In this document: positions 45,172 through 55,463 of the stretch, in pieces
Numbering within the stretch: position 1 is the first letter of the stretch
How the letters are laid out: the number at the start of each line of letters is the position of its first letter
Notes under the pieces: generated by a model
Seen by the model: the letters and a program-made list of their open reading frames with translations, nothing else
Database searches by the model: none
Told to the model about the DNA's origin: nothing
Made by a program: the position numbers and the translations under genes
Origin: Comamonadaceae bacterium PBBC1
GTDB lineage: Bacteria; Pseudomonadota; Gammaproteobacteria; Burkholderiales; Burkholderiaceae_C
Length of the DNA: 64,000 bases
NCBI GenBank assembly: GCA_002256145.1
Contig: NKIP01000005.1
Span: 189,618-253,617 of the forward strand
Direction: 5' to 3'

Positions 45172-47346
45172 TCAGGCCGAAGCAGGGTTGCCGTAGCTCT
45201 TGATGCCGGCCCGAATCAAGTCGGTGCCAATGTCCAGCGCCCAAGCCGCACAAGCGGCCACCAGCATGTCGTGCGCCTGCAAAATGTCGTTTTTCAGCAA
45301 ACGGGCAATGGCCGGGCGATGGGCCGACAAAAGCAGGTGCTCTTTGCGGCCCTCGGCCAACACCAGTTGGCCCTCGCGCCAAAAGCCCGTGCGTCCGCCC
45401 TGGCTGCGATGGGCTAGCAAGACCTCGTTGTGTTCATCGTCGGCATAAAAAATCACGCTGCCGTCGCAATGCGCCACCAAGGCGGCCACTTGTGGGTCGG
45501 CTGCGTTCAGCAAAGCCGCCCCCTCGGGCAACACCACATCGACTTGGGTGCGAATGTAAGACGGCATTTTTTCATCACTGCCAGGGTACAGGTCGTCCAG
45601 GCCCTGCGCACCGGGCATGGCCGTCACAATGCCCAACAAGCAGCGGTCATAGGGCAGGCCTTGGGCCAGCAAATGACGTGCGTTGCTCTCAAACACGGCC
45701 GCCTGAACGCCCCGGTTGATCAGCAATCGCTGCGCTTCGTCCCAATCCATGCCGTTTTTGGCCTGCAGCTGGCGCTGGTTCAAAAACAGCCCATCGGCGC
45801 AGGACAAACCGGTGTGCCAGCCTTTCAGGTGCATCAGCCAGGCCAGCAGTTTGGCGATTCGGGTGGTGTCACCGTCGCCCAAAATGCCCACCACTGGAAT
45901 GCGCCCGTTGTGCTCGGGCTTGAACAGGTGGTTGGCAATGGCCTGGCCCACAGGACGCGCTTGCCCCGTGGCGGGCTTGAGGTGCATCAACAGACCCGGG
46001 CCTGCGTTCACCTCGACGATGGCACCGCCTTGTGGCCCCAGGGGTTTGCCAATGTCTTGCGCCACCAGATCAACCCCGGCAATGTCCAGTCCCACCACGC
46101 GTGCGGCCAGCACCGCTTGCGCGGCCACATCGGGGTGCACCAAGTCGGTCACATCCATCGACATATTGCCCGTGCGCATGACCAAAACTTGGCGGCCCAT
46201 TTCGGGCACGCTCTCGGCGTTCAGGCCCTGGCGCTTGAGTTCCAGCACCGAAGTGGTGTGCTCGTCCAGCCGGATGGTGTCGAGCGGAAAGTCTTCTTCT
46301 TCACCGCGCCGTGGATCTGAATTGATTTGCAACTCAATCAACTCACGCACCGTGTGCACGCCATCCCCGATGACGCTGGCGGTCTCGCCCTTGTTGGCGG
46401 CCACCACTTGCTCGCCCACCACCAAGAGGCGGTGTTCTTCGCCCAGCACAAAGCGCTCCACAATCACTTCGCTGCCCTCGGCCAGTGCAATCTCGTAAGC
46501 CGCTTCGATGTCCTCTTGCAGGCTCAATTCCAGCGAAACGCCACGCGCATGGTTGCCATCGGTGGGCTTGACGCACACGGGCAAACCCACGTCCTTGGCG
46601 GCTTCCCATGCGGCGGCCGGGCTGTCCACAATCTGGCCCTCGGGAACAGGCACGCCGCACATGGTCAGCAGCTGCTTGGTCAGGTCTTTGTCTTTCGAGA
46701 TGCCCTCGGCAATCGCGCTGGTGCGGTCGGTCTCGGCCGTCCAGATGCGGCGCTGATGGTGGCCATAACCGAGCTGGACCAAGTTGCCATCGTTCAGGCG
46801 TATGTGCGGTATGCCACGGTCGGCCGCAGCGTCCACAATGCTGGCCGTGCTCGGGCCAATGCACAGGCTGTCGACCATTTGGGCCAATTGCGCAATGGCA
46901 CCAGGCACATCAAATGGCCGGTCATCGATGGCCGCCAAAATCAGGTCACGCCCGGCATGCAAAGCGGCGCGGCTCACAGCCTCGTGCCGTGTGCGGATGA
47001 CCACTTTGTAAACACCACGGGGACCGGCTTCGCGGGCCTTGCCAAAACCGGTTTGCATGCCGGCGCGAGTTTGCAACTCCAAGGCCACATGCTCTAAAAC
47101 GTGTCCGGGCCAAGTGCCTTCTTCGAGGCGCTTGAGAAAGCCACCGCGCTCGCCCACACTGCAGCGGTGCTCAATCAAACCCGGCAACCAGGCCGTCAGG
47201 CGCTCGTTGAAACCGGGCAGGGTGTTGGAGGGGCAGTCTTCCAGATCGCCAATGTCGATCAAGGCTTCAATCACCGGACGGTAAGTCCAGATGTTGGGAC
47301 CGCGCAAATGCGTCATGCGCAGGAAGTGGATGTGGTGAGCGCTCAT
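45172..47346 (-). CDS. cphA': Cyanophycin synthetase paralog (CphA', degenerate Mur-ligase domain)
   Basis: 724 residues, about 130 shorter than CphA. The N-terminal domain (THLRGPNIWTYRPVIEALID) and ATP-grasp domain are intact: KPTDGNHARGVSLEL, VIVERFVLGEEHRLLVV and AIVEVNAGPGLLMHL. At the Mur-ligase P-loop it reads GILGDGDTTRIAKL instead of GTNGKTT, losing the lysine, and the last domain of CphA is missing. It may use only the ATP-grasp site, like CphA2-type enzymes that join preformed dipeptides. First gene of the cphA'-cphA unit; divergent from the ABC gene. Confidence 0.9.
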   Translation of the reverse strand: MSAHHIHFLRMTHLRGPNIWTYRPVIEALIDIGDLEDCPSNTLPGFNERLTAWLPGLIEHRCSVGERGGFLKRLEEGTWPGHVLEHVALELQTRAGMQTGFGKAREAGPRGVYKVVIRTRHEAVSRAALHAGRDLILAAIDDRPFDVPGAIAQLAQMVDSLCIGPSTASIVDAAADRGIPHIRLNDGNLVQLGYGHHQRRIWTAETDRTSAIAEGISKDKDLTKQLLTMCGVPVPEGQIVDSPAAAWEAAKDVGLPVCVKPTDGNHARGVSLELSLQEDIEAAYEIALAEGSEVIVERFVLGEEHRLLVVGEQVVAANKGETASVIGDGVHTVRELIELQINSDPRRGEEEDFPLDTIRLDEHTTSVLELKRQGLNAESVPEMGRQVLVMRTGNMSMDVTDLVHPDVAAQAVLAARVVGLDIAGVDLVAQDIGKPLGPQGGAIVEVNAGPGLLMHLKPATGQARPVGQAIANHLFKPEHNGRIPVVGILGDGDTTRIAKLLAWLMHLKGWHTGLSCADGLFLNQRQLQAKNGMDWDEAQRLLINRGVQAAVFESNARHLLAQGLPYDRCLLGIVTAMPGAQGLDDLYPGSDEKMPSYIRTQVDVVLPEGAALLNAADPQVAALVAHCDGSVIFYADDEHNEVLLAHRSQGGRTGFWREGQLVLAEGRKEHLLLSAHRPAIARLLKNDILQAHDMLVAACAAWALDIGTDLIRAGIKSYGNPASA

Positions 47347-47536
47347 GGGTGGGGTGTGCAGCGATACAATGACCGACCGTCATCGGCATGGGCCATCTGG
47401 CTTTGACAAAGCGCATGGGTCATCGGGTACATGGGTGGTGTGGGTGCAGTCGTTGAGCCAAGGCATTGGCCAAATCTGTGTGGTTTTTTGTCCGGCTGAC
47501 CCTCTGGTTGGCCGTGTTCATTGCGGTTTGACTTTC
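47347..47536. promoter_or_regulatory. Divergent promoter region of the cyanophycin locus
   Basis: 190 bp between cphA' and the ABC gene starts. No clear operator palindrome was seen; both transcripts must start here. Confidence 0.4.
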
Positions 47537-49846
47537 ATGACTACAACATATTCCTCAGCTTCACTCCGTTCGGTGGTTCCGGACGCTTGGGTTGCTGAGG
47601 TGACTTCCCAGCTTCTACCCCAAGAAAACGTCACAGCCTGGCTGGAAGTTGACCTCGATGCATCGCTGAATTTCGTCAAAAGTGGCATCATTTTGACCGA
47701 TCAACGGGTTCTATCTTCTGACGGCCCGCAAAAAAGTTGGCGTCAATGGCCCTTAACGACTGCTTTGCAGCTCAAATTGAGTGACCACGCCGGTGTGGCC
47801 ACCCTGGCTTTGTCCGAGCCCCAAGGCCGTTTGGCCGTTTGGCGTTTCACCCTGGGTTTGCAAGCCGCAGCCTCGCGTTGGCTGGCCCAGTTTGAGGCAC
47901 AACAAACCCATGACGCCCAAACAGCCGACGGTGCCCCCCTGCAAACCCGCTTGTCCAGCGCGGTCTGCCCCGTGTGCCAAACCGTCATGGGGCCAGACGA
48001 CGCCGACTGCCCCGCGTGCAGTCGCGAAGACCTGGTGCCCCCCTCCACCTGGACCCTGTTCAAGTTGTGGCGCTTTGCCCGGCCCTACCAAGGCTCTCTG
48101 CTGGCCGGTTTTTTGCTCACGCTGGCGGCCACAGCGGCCACCTTGGTGCCGCCTTACCTGACCATGCCGCTGATGGACGACATCCTGATCCCTTACCAAA
48201 ACGGCAAGGCCATCGACCCCGGGGTGGTGTCCTTGTACCTCATGGGCTTGTTGGGCTCGGCCTTGTTGGCCTGGGGCTTGGGCTGGGCCAAAACTTATAT
48301 TTTGGCGCTGGTGTCCGAGCGCATTGGGGCCGACTTGCGCACCACCACCTATGAACACCTGCTCAAACTCTCGCTTGAGTACTTTGGCGAGCGCCGCACT
48401 GGCGATTTGATTGCCCGCATCGGCAGCGAAACCGACCGCATCAACGTCTTTTTGTCTTTGCACCTGCTGGACTTTGCCACCGACGTGCTCATGATCTTGA
48501 TGACCGCCGTCATCTTGTTCACCATCAACCCCACGCTGGCGCTGGTCACCTTGTTGCCCTTGCCATTCATTGGCTGGCTCATCCATGTGGTGCGTGAAAA
48601 ACTGCGCACCGGCTTCGAAAAAATCGACCGCGTCTGGGCCGAGGTCACCAATGTGCTCACCGACACCATCCCTGGCATCCGGGTGGTCAAGGCCTTTGCC
48701 CAAGAAGACCGCGAAGCCCAGCGCTTCAAAGACGCCAACCACCACAACCTGCAAGTCAACGACAAGCTCAATCGGGTGTGGTCGCTGTTTTCACCCACCG
48801 TGACCCTGATGACCGAAATTGGTTTGCTGGTGGTTTGGGGCTTTGGCATCTGGCTGGTGTCTGACGACCAGATCACCGTGGGGGTGCTGACGGCATTTCT
48901 GGCCTACATCGGCCGTTTTTACAGCCGACTCGACTCGATGAGCCGCATCGTGTCCAACACCCAAAAGGCAGCGTCTGGGGCCAAACGCATTTTTGACATC
49001 CTCGATCACGTCTCCAGCGTGCCCGAGCCCACCGATCCCAAAGCCCTGCCTGCCCATGTGCAAGGCCGACTGACCGTGCGCGATGCCGGTTTTCGCTATG
49101 GCAACCGGGCCGTGATACGGCAACTCAACCTCAACATCGAGCCCGGCCAGATGATTGGCCTGGTGGGCCACAGCGGCTCGGGCAAAAGCACGCTGGTCAA
49201 CCTGATCTGCCGCTTTTACGACCTGAGTGAAGGCGCGATTGAGCTTGACGGCACCGACATCCGCCAACTCAAAGTGGCCGACTACCGACGCCAAATTGGC
49301 CTGGTGCTGCAAGAGCCCTTTTTGTTCTTTGGCACCATTGCCGACAACATTGCCTACGGCAAGCCCGAGGCCACCCGCGAAGAGATTGTTGCCGCCGCCC
49401 GTGCGGCCCATGCCCACGAGTTCATTTTGCGCATGCCCCAAGGCTACGACTCTCTGGTGGGCGAACGGGGGCAGGGCCTGTCAGGGGGGGAGCGCCAACG
49501 CATCTCGATTGCCCGGGCCTTGCTCATCAACCCGCGCATTTTGATTTTGGACGAAGCCACCTCGGCGGTCGACACCGAAACCGAAAAAGAAATCCAGCGC
49601 GCCCTGGACAACCTCGTGCGCGGTCGCACCACCATTGCCATTGCCCACCGCTTGTCAACCCTGCGCAAAGCCGACCGCCTGGTGGTCATGGACAAAGGCG
49701 TGGTGGTGGAAGAGGGCACCCACGACGCGCTGATTGAAGCGCAAGGCGCCTACTGGCGCTTGTACGAAGCCCAGCAACGCCAGGCCGAAGCCGAAGCCGT
49801 GTTGGGCAGCAGCCTTGAGACCCCACTGCAAAAGGTGAGCGCATGA
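47537..49846 (+). CDS. Cyanophycin metabolism-associated ABC transporter (fused permease/ATPase)
   Basis: 769 residues. The N-terminal about 165 residues are a soluble domain with a possible zinc ribbon, CPVCQTVMGPDDADCPACSR (two CxxC). A six-helix ABC exporter-type membrane domain follows (LLAGFLLTLAATAATLVPPYL; SLEYFGERRTGDLIARIGSE), then the ATPase: GLVGHSGSGKSTLVNL, LSGGERQRISIARAL, ILDEATSAVD. ATG 47537; the frame is open further left but unlike the family. The DUF1854 gene overlaps its stop by 4 bp. This gene pair commonly accompanies cyanophycin synthetases; transported molecule unknown. Confidence 0.9.
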   Translation: MTTTYSSASLRSVVPDAWVAEVTSQLLPQENVTAWLEVDLDASLNFVKSGIILTDQRVLSSDGPQKSWRQWPLTTALQLKLSDHAGVATLALSEPQGRLAVWRFTLGLQAAASRWLAQFEAQQTHDAQTADGAPLQTRLSSAVCPVCQTVMGPDDADCPACSREDLVPPSTWTLFKLWRFARPYQGSLLAGFLLTLAATAATLVPPYLTMPLMDDILIPYQNGKAIDPGVVSLYLMGLLGSALLAWGLGWAKTYILALVSERIGADLRTTTYEHLLKLSLEYFGERRTGDLIARIGSETDRINVFLSLHLLDFATDVLMILMTAVILFTINPTLALVTLLPLPFIGWLIHVVREKLRTGFEKIDRVWAEVTNVLTDTIPGIRVVKAFAQEDREAQRFKDANHHNLQVNDKLNRVWSLFSPTVTLMTEIGLLVVWGFGIWLVSDDQITVGVLTAFLAYIGRFYSRLDSMSRIVSNTQKAASGAKRIFDILDHVSSVPEPTDPKALPAHVQGRLTVRDAGFRYGNRAVIRQLNLNIEPGQMIGLVGHSGSGKSTLVNLICRFYDLSEGAIELDGTDIRQLKVADYRRQIGLVLQEPFLFFGTIADNIAYGKPEATREEIVAAARAAHAHEFILRMPQGYDSLVGERGQGLSGGERQRISIARALLINPRILILDEATSAVDTETEKEIQRALDNLVRGRTTIAIAHRLSTLRKADRLVVMDKGVVVEEGTHDALIEAQGAYWRLYEAQQRQAEAEAVLGSSLETPLQKVSA

Positions 49847-50307
49847 ACCCCTTTGACTTTGAACGCGACGCCTTTGGCCACTGGGTGCTGGTACTGCCCG
49901 ACGGCACCCGCCAAAGCCCCATCACCGCTTTGCGGGCCTACCCGGTGTCGGCCCCCGATGCGGGCGTGGCCCTCATGGACGCCGAAGGCCACGAACTGCT
50001 TTGGATTGAAAACCTCTCGGCCTTGCCCGCCAGCCTGCGTCAGCAGGTTTTGCAGGCCCTGAACGAGCGCGAATTTTTGCCCGAAATTTTGCAACTCGAA
50101 GACGTGAGCAGCTTTGCCACCCCCAGCACCTGGCGCGTGCGCACCGACCGGGGCAGCACCCAATTCATGCTCAAAGGCGAAGAAGACATCCGGCGCTTGA
50201 CCGGCACCGTGCTGCTCATCAACGACGCCGATGGCGTGCAATACATGATCCGCGACATGGCCGCCATGGACAAACACTCGCGCAAACTGCTCGATCGCTT
50301 CCTGTAA
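49843..50307 (+). CDS. DUF1854 family, cyanophycin-associated protein
   Basis: 154 residues. The N-terminus FDFERDAFGHWVLVLPDG and the segments REFLPEILQLEDVSSFATPS, RRLTGTVLLINDADGVQYMI and RDMAAMDKHSRKLLDRFL match DUF1854 proteins encoded beside cyanophycin ABC transporters. Soluble, function unknown; probably acts with the ABC protein, to which it is translationally coupled (ATGA overlap). Confidence 0.9.
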   Translation: MNPFDFERDAFGHWVLVLPDGTRQSPITALRAYPVSAPDAGVALMDAEGHELLWIENLSALPASLRQQVLQALNEREFLPEILQLEDVSSFATPSTWRVRTDRGSTQFMLKGEEDIRRLTGTVLLINDADGVQYMIRDMAAMDKHSRKLLDRFL

Positions 50308-50376
50308 TCCCACCTACATCCCCACAGGGAGATGCGCAATTGCTACAGGGAGATGCGCACTCGCTGCTGTTGTGTT

Positions 50377-50504
50377 GTAGGAGCCAGCCCTGCTGGCGAT
50401 GGAGACGGTGAATGGCCTGCGAGGGTCAATCGCTTGCAGGGCAAGCTCCTACAAAGACAGCAACGGTCAACAGGTAATTTGTAGGAGCCAGCCCTGCTGG
50501 CGAT
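50377..50504. repeat. Three REP-like elements
   Basis: Plus-strand CAG/CTG-class element 50377-50400, minus-strand TTG/CAA-class element 50429-50452, and plus-strand CAG/CTG-class element 50481-50504, in the gap between convergent genes. A separate 21-bp-period direct repeat (ACAGGGAGATGCGCA twice, 50324 and 50345) lies just left. Confidence 0.88.
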
Positions 50505-50552
50505 CAAGCCCTGTAAGCCACGGACATCCCACCGGGCACTCCAAGAAGTCGT

Positions 50553-51926
50553 TTACAAAGGCCAAACCGAACCGTGCTCGGGCACCAAGGCCCGCCACTT
50601 GATTTCGTGTTCGATGCGCTGTCGCAGCATGTCCGACGCTTCGCGCTCGCCGTGCACCACATACACCTGCCCTGGGGCGCTGGGCATTTTGTGCAACCAA
50701 CTGAGCAACTGGTTGGCATCGGCATGGGCAGAGGCCGATTCGATTTGCACCACCTCTGCACGCACCGGCACGTCTTGTGCATGAATGCGCACCGTGTTGC
50801 GGCCACTGGCCAGCGCTGCGCCTCGTGTGCCGGGGGCTTGGTAGCCCGTCAAAATGATCATGTTGCGGTGGTCACCCGCGTATTGCGCCAAATGGTGCAA
50901 CACCCGCCCCCCGGTGGCCATGCCACTGGCTGCCAAAATCACCATCGGACCATGCCGCCTTGCCAAAGACTTGGACTGTTCGGGCGTCTCCAACATGGTG
51001 GCCGCATGGTTCATGCTGCGCACCTCTTGTGGGCTCAAACGGTGCTCTCCCGGATGCCTTTCAAACAAAGCGGTGGTGTGGATGGCCATGGGGCTGTCCA
51101 GAAAAATGGGCAAGCTGTGCGGAATTTCCCCCGCCGCTTTGAGCTGTGCAATGGTGTGCAGCACGGCCTGCGCCCGGCCTACTGCAAACACAGGCACCAC
51201 GGCCACACCACCACGAGCGGCCAGTTTTTTCAGGAGTGGACCGAGTTCATTGAAGACGTTTTCTTTGGGATGCTGGCGGTCCCCATAAGTGGACTCGATC
51301 AACACCGTATCGGCCTGAGGCGGGGGCTCCGGCGGGTTCATCAGTGGGTCTTCAGGCCGCCCCAAGTCGCCAGAAAACAAGACCCGTCGTCCCCCCACAT
51401 CCAGCAACAAACTGGCCGCGCCCAAAATGTGCCCCGCAGGCTGAAAACGCGCTTTCCAACCTGCGATCGGTTCAAACCACTGGCCTTGTTTTTCTGCATG
51501 CAAAGGCTTCAAACTCGCAACGGCCTCTTGTTTGGTGTACAACGGCAGGGCCGGGGCGTGTTTGGAAAAACCGTGCCGATTGGCAAAAAACGCATCTTCT
51601 TCCTGAATGTGACCGCTGTCAGGCAACAAAATGCTCACCAAATCGCATGTGGCCGAAGTGGCGTGCACCCGTCCCTGAAATCCGTTTTTAACCAGCAAAG
51701 GCAAGTAACCGCTGTGGTCCAAATGCCCATGCGTCAAAACCACTGCGTCAATCTGTGAAGCATTCACAGGCAAAGGGTTCCAGTTTCGCAAGCGCAATTG
51801 CTTGTAGCCCTGAAACAAGCCGCAATCGACCAGCAGCCGTTGATGGTTGTATTCGATCAAGTATTTGGAACCGGTGACCGTATCGGCTCCGCCGAGAAAG
51901 GTGATGGATGCACTCATGACGTTCAT
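50553..51926 (-). CDS. Beta-CASP metallo-beta-lactamase RNase-like protein
   Basis: 457 residues. Metallo-beta-lactamase motif THGHLDHSG near residue 65 and beta-CASP motifs including VLIESTYGDR, PVFAVGRAQ, LDSPMAIHTT and ILAASGMATGGRVLHHL. The C-terminal SASAHADANQLLSWL and YVVHGEREAS are those of CPSF73/YSH1-like RNases (exonuclease or endonuclease on RNA). ATG 51926, or ATG 51917 (MSASITFLGGA), which fits the family start better. Confidence 0.9.
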   Translation of the reverse strand: MNVMSASITFLGGADTVTGSKYLIEYNHQRLLVDCGLFQGYKQLRLRNWNPLPVNASQIDAVVLTHGHLDHSGYLPLLVKNGFQGRVHATSATCDLVSILLPDSGHIQEEDAFFANRHGFSKHAPALPLYTKQEAVASLKPLHAEKQGQWFEPIAGWKARFQPAGHILGAASLLLDVGGRRVLFSGDLGRPEDPLMNPPEPPPQADTVLIESTYGDRQHPKENVFNELGPLLKKLAARGGVAVVPVFAVGRAQAVLHTIAQLKAAGEIPHSLPIFLDSPMAIHTTALFERHPGEHRLSPQEVRSMNHAATMLETPEQSKSLARRHGPMVILAASGMATGGRVLHHLAQYAGDHRNMIILTGYQAPGTRGAALASGRNTVRIHAQDVPVRAEVVQIESASAHADANQLLSWLHKMPSAPGQVYVVHGEREASDMLRQRIEHEIKWRALVPEHGSVWPL

Positions 51927-52031
51927 GGTGCCTCCAAATCAAAAAGCCAATTTGACTCAAGTCAATCAATCCTCGGATTGGCATTGGTTATTGAGGGGTT
52001 CTGCACACCCCGAATGCGCGGTGTGGAATGT

Positions 52032-52107
52032 GTAGAAGCTTGCCCTGCAAGTGATGGACCCTCGTCAACCATTCACCGTCGCCATCGCCAGCAGGGCTGG
52101 CTCCTAC
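52032..52107. repeat. REP-like inverted pair
   Basis: Plus-strand TTG/CAA-class element (52032-52055, slightly changed: GTAGAAGC, GTGAT) and minus-strand CAG/CTG-class element (52084-52107) between the RNase and dnaJ genes. Confidence 0.88.
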
Positions 52108-52197
52108 AAAATCCGCCTCATGCGCGTGGATGGTTTTTTATCCAACCGTCGAGTCTGCGCACGTGGATTTACAAAACCCCGTGCAGCTTTGCTGACA

Positions 52198-53340
52198 TCA
52201 AGCGCCGAAGAAGCCCTTGAGTTTGTCGGTCCAGGTTTCGCCGCTGGGCTGGTGTTTGCCGCCGCCCTTGGTCAGGGACTCTTCAAACTCTTTGAGCAAT
52301 TTTTTCTGATGCTCGGTGAGTTTGACGGGTGTCTCTACGGTGATGTGGCAATACAAGTCACCCGGATAGTTGCCGCGCACGCCCTTGATCCCCTTGCCGC
52401 GCAAGCGGAACTGCTTGCCCGTTTGGGTGCCTTCGGGAATGTCGATGGCCGCTTTGCCGCCCAGTGTGGGCACTTCGATCTCGCCGCCCAAGGCCGCTTT
52501 GGAAAAGCTGATCGGCACGGCGCAGTGCAGGTCGTCGCCGTCCCGTTCAAAGATGTCGTGCTTTTTCAGGCGAATCTCGATGAACAAATCGCCTGGTGGC
52601 CCGCCATTGGTGCCGGGCTCGCCGTTGCCCGCGCTGCGGATGCGCATGCCGTCGTCGATGCCGGCCGGGATTTTGACTTCCAGCGTCTTTTGCTTTTTGA
52701 CCTTGCCTTGCCCATGGCAAGTGCCGCAGGGGTCGGGAATGATCTTGCCCGTGCCACGGCAGTTGGGGCAGGTTTGCTGCACGCTGAAAAAGCCTTGGCG
52801 CATTTGCACTTGGCCCTGGCCGTGGCAGGTCGAGCAGGTTTTGGCGCTGGTGCCAGGCTTGGCACCGCTGCCGTGGCAGGTGTCGCACTCGTCCCAGCTG
52901 GGGATGCGCAGCTGCGAGTCCTTGCCGCCAGCTGCTTCTTCGAGCGTGATCTCCATCGCGTAGCTGAGGTCGGCACCCCGGAAGACTTGCCGTCCACCGC
53001 CGCGTCCACCGCGGCCCTGGCCGCCAAAGATGTCACCAAAGATGTCGCCAAAGGCATCACCAAAGCCACCAAAGCCTTCGGCACCGCCGCGCATATTGGG
53101 GTCTACACCCGCGTGGCCATGCTGGTCGTAAGCCGCACGTTTTTGCGGGTCCGACAGCATCTCGTAGGCTTCCTTGCCTTCCTTGAATTTGGCCTCGGCT
53201 TCCTTGGCTTTGGCGTCATCCCCCTGGTTGCGGTCAGGGTGGTACTTCATCGCCAGCTTGCGATAAGCCTTTTTGATGTCTTCGTCTGAGGCGTTTTTGG
53301 CAACGCCCAGCACTTCGTAAAAATCTCGTTTTGTCGCCAT
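52198..53340 (-). CDS. dnaJ: Chaperone protein DnaJ
   Basis: 380 residues. Co-chaperone that stimulates DnaK ATPase and delivers substrates. J-domain with HPD (KYHPDRNQ, about residue 33), then a Gly/Phe-rich stretch ([20 protein letters not shown]). Four zinc motifs follow: [32 protein letters not shown], then the C-terminal substrate domains. All key residues present. Third gene of grpE-dnaK-dnaJ. Confidence 0.97.
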   Translation of the reverse strand: MATKRDFYEVLGVAKNASDEDIKKAYRKLAMKYHPDRNQGDDAKAKEAEAKFKEGKEAYEMLSDPQKRAAYDQHGHAGVDPNMRGGAEGFGGFGDAFGDIFGDIFGGQGRGGRGGGRQVFRGADLSYAMEITLEEAAGGKDSQLRIPSWDECDTCHGSGAKPGTSAKTCSTCHGQGQVQMRQGFFSVQQTCPNCRGTGKIIPDPCGTCHGQGKVKKQKTLEVKIPAGIDDGMRIRSAGNGEPGTNGGPPGDLFIEIRLKKHDIFERDGDDLHCAVPISFSKAALGGEIEVPTLGGKAAIDIPEGTQTGKQFRLRGKGIKGVRGNYPGDLYCHITVETPVKLTEHQKKLLKEFEESLTKGGGKHQPSGETWTDKLKGFFGA

Positions 53341-53380
53341 GGGGCAAATCCAACCGTTAGAACAAGAACGCCGCGAAGGC

Positions 53381-53431
53381 GATTCAGGGGGCTGAATCAG
53401 CTTGCGCGGCGGAACTGCGGCGAGGCCGCAG
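53381..53431. repeat. Two hairpins between dnaK and dnaJ
   Basis: GATTCAG-GGGG-CTGAATC (53381-53398) and CTGCGGC-GAG-GCCGCAG (53415-53431), each with 7-bp perfect arms, in the 102-bp intercistronic gap. They may moderate dnaJ relative to dnaK by processing or attenuation. Confidence 0.6.
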
Positions 53432-53442
53432 AGGGGTGGGTC

Positions 53443-55368
53443 TTAGCCCTTTTTGACTTCCTTGACTTCCGCGTCCACCACGTTGTCGTCTTGTGGCTTG
53501 GCATCGGCACCGCCGGCTGCAGCACCCGCAGCGGCTTGCTGAGCTTGCATGTCGGCATAGACCTTTTCGCCCAACTTTTGGCTGGCGGTCATCAGGGCTT
53601 CGGTTTTGGCTTCGATGTCGGCTTTGTCTTCGCCCTTCAAAACTTCTTCCAAGGCCTTGGTGGCCGCTTCGATGGCTTCTTTCTCGGCCGCTTCGATCTT
53701 GTCGCCGTGCTCGGTCAGGCTCTTTTTCATGCTGTGCACAGCGGCTTCGCCAGCATTGCGGGCTTGCACGAGTTCGAGCTTTTTCTTGTCTTCTTCGGCG
53801 TTCAGCTCGGCGTCTTTCACCATTTGCTGAATTTCGGCTTCGGACAGACCGGAGTTGGCCTTGATGGTGATCTTGTTTTCTTTGCCGGTGCCTTTGTCCT
53901 TGGCGCCCACATGCAAGATGCCGTTGGCGTCGATGTCAAAAGACACTTCGATCTGAGGTGTGCCACGCGCTGCGGGTGGGATGCCTTCGAGGTTGAATTC
54001 GCCCAGCGCCTTGTTGCCACTGGCGATTTCGCGCTCGCCCTGGAACACCTTGATCGTCACGGCCGGCTGGTTGTCTTCAGCGGTCGAGAAGGTCTGTGCA
54101 AACTTGGTCGGGATCGTGGTGTTCTTGGTGATCATCTTGGTCATCACGCCGCCCATGGTCTCGATGCCCAGGGACAGAGGCGTCACGTCGAGCAGCAGCA
54201 CGTCGGTGCGGTCGCCTGACAAAACCTGGCCTTGAATCGCAGCACCCACGGCCACGGCTTCGTCGGGGTTCACGTCTTTGCGTGGCTCCTTGCCAAAGAA
54301 CTCTTTGACCTTCTCTTGCACCTTGGGCATGCGGGACATGCCGCCGACCAAAATGATGTCGTCGATCTCGCCGACCGACACGCCAGCGTCCTTGATGGCC
54401 ATGCGGCAAGGGGCGATGGTGCGCTCAATCAGCTCTTCCACCAACTGCTCCAACTTGGCGCGGGTCAGCTTCACGTTCAAGTGCTTGGGGCCAGTGGCAT
54501 CGGCCGTGATGTAAGGCAGGTTGACGTCGGTCGAAGCCGAGCTGGACAGCTCGATTTTGGCCTTTTCAGCGGCTTCTTTCAGGCGCTGCAGGGCCAGCAC
54601 GTCTTTGGCCAGATCGACGCCGGATTCTTTCTTGAACTCGGTGATGATGAAGTCGATGATGCGCTGGTCAAAGTCTTCGCCGCCCAAGAAGGTGTCACCG
54701 TTGGTGGACAGCACTTCGAACTGCTTTTCGCCGTCCACATCGGCGATCTCGATGATGGACACGTCGAACGTGCCGCCACCCAAGTCATACACAGCGATCT
54801 TGCGGTCGCCCTTTTCTTGCTTGTCCAGGCCAAAGGCCAGGGCTGCAGCGGTGGGCTCGTTGATGATGCGCTTGACGTCCAGACCGGCAATGCGGCCAGC
54901 GTCTTTGGTGGCCTGACGCTGGGCGTCGTTGAAGTAAGCGGGTACCGTGATCACGGCCTCGGTCACTTCTTCGCCGAGGTAGTCTTCGGCGGTTTTCTTC
55001 ATCTTGCGCAGAATCTCAGCGCTGATCTGTGGCGGGGCCAATTTGTTGCCGCGCACTTCCACCCAAGCGTCGCCGTTGTCGGCTTTGGCAATGGTGTAAG
55101 GCATCAGGTCGATGTCTTTTTGAACTTCTTTTTCGGCGAACTTGCGGCCGATCAAGCGTTTGACCGCGTACAGCGTGTTCTTGGGGTTGGTGACCGCCTG
55201 GCGCTTGGCCGATGCGCCGACCAAAATTTCGCCATCTTCTTGGTATGCAATGATCGACGGGGTGGTGCGAGCGCCTTCGGCGTTTTCGATCACTTTGGTC
55301 GTGTTGCCTTCCATGATGGCCACGCACGAGTTGGTGGTGCCCAAGTCAATACCGATGATTCTTCCCAT
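53443..55368 (-). CDS. dnaK: Chaperone protein DnaK (Hsp70)
   Basis: 641 residues. ATP-dependent chaperone. The ATPase domain starts [20 protein letters not shown] and continues with [29 protein letters not shown] and [12 protein letters not shown]. The linker/substrate domain includes [20 protein letters not shown]. The alanine/glycine-rich tail ends VKEVKKG instead of the commoner EEVKD-type ending. Complete and unbroken. Between grpE (95 bp upstream) and dnaJ. Confidence 0.97.
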   Translation of the reverse strand: MGRIIGIDLGTTNSCVAIMEGNTTKVIENAEGARTTPSIIAYQEDGEILVGASAKRQAVTNPKNTLYAVKRLIGRKFAEKEVQKDIDLMPYTIAKADNGDAWVEVRGNKLAPPQISAEILRKMKKTAEDYLGEEVTEAVITVPAYFNDAQRQATKDAGRIAGLDVKRIINEPTAAALAFGLDKQEKGDRKIAVYDLGGGTFDVSIIEIADVDGEKQFEVLSTNGDTFLGGEDFDQRIIDFIITEFKKESGVDLAKDVLALQRLKEAAEKAKIELSSSASTDVNLPYITADATGPKHLNVKLTRAKLEQLVEELIERTIAPCRMAIKDAGVSVGEIDDIILVGGMSRMPKVQEKVKEFFGKEPRKDVNPDEAVAVGAAIQGQVLSGDRTDVLLLDVTPLSLGIETMGGVMTKMITKNTTIPTKFAQTFSTAEDNQPAVTIKVFQGEREIASGNKALGEFNLEGIPPAARGTPQIEVSFDIDANGILHVGAKDKGTGKENKITIKANSGLSEAEIQQMVKDAELNAEEDKKKLELVQARNAGEAAVHSMKKSLTEHGDKIEAAEKEAIEAATKALEEVLKGEDKADIEAKTEALMTASQKLGEKVYADMQAQQAAAGAAAGGADAKPQDDNVVDAEVKEVKKG

Positions 55369-55463
55369 TTTGATACTCCGAAATTGTTGAAAAGTGCAGA
55401 TGTTTTGCAGTTGGGGCAGCGGGGTGGTTTTTCAAGTCCCCACACGCCAAAAAAGGTTTTTGA

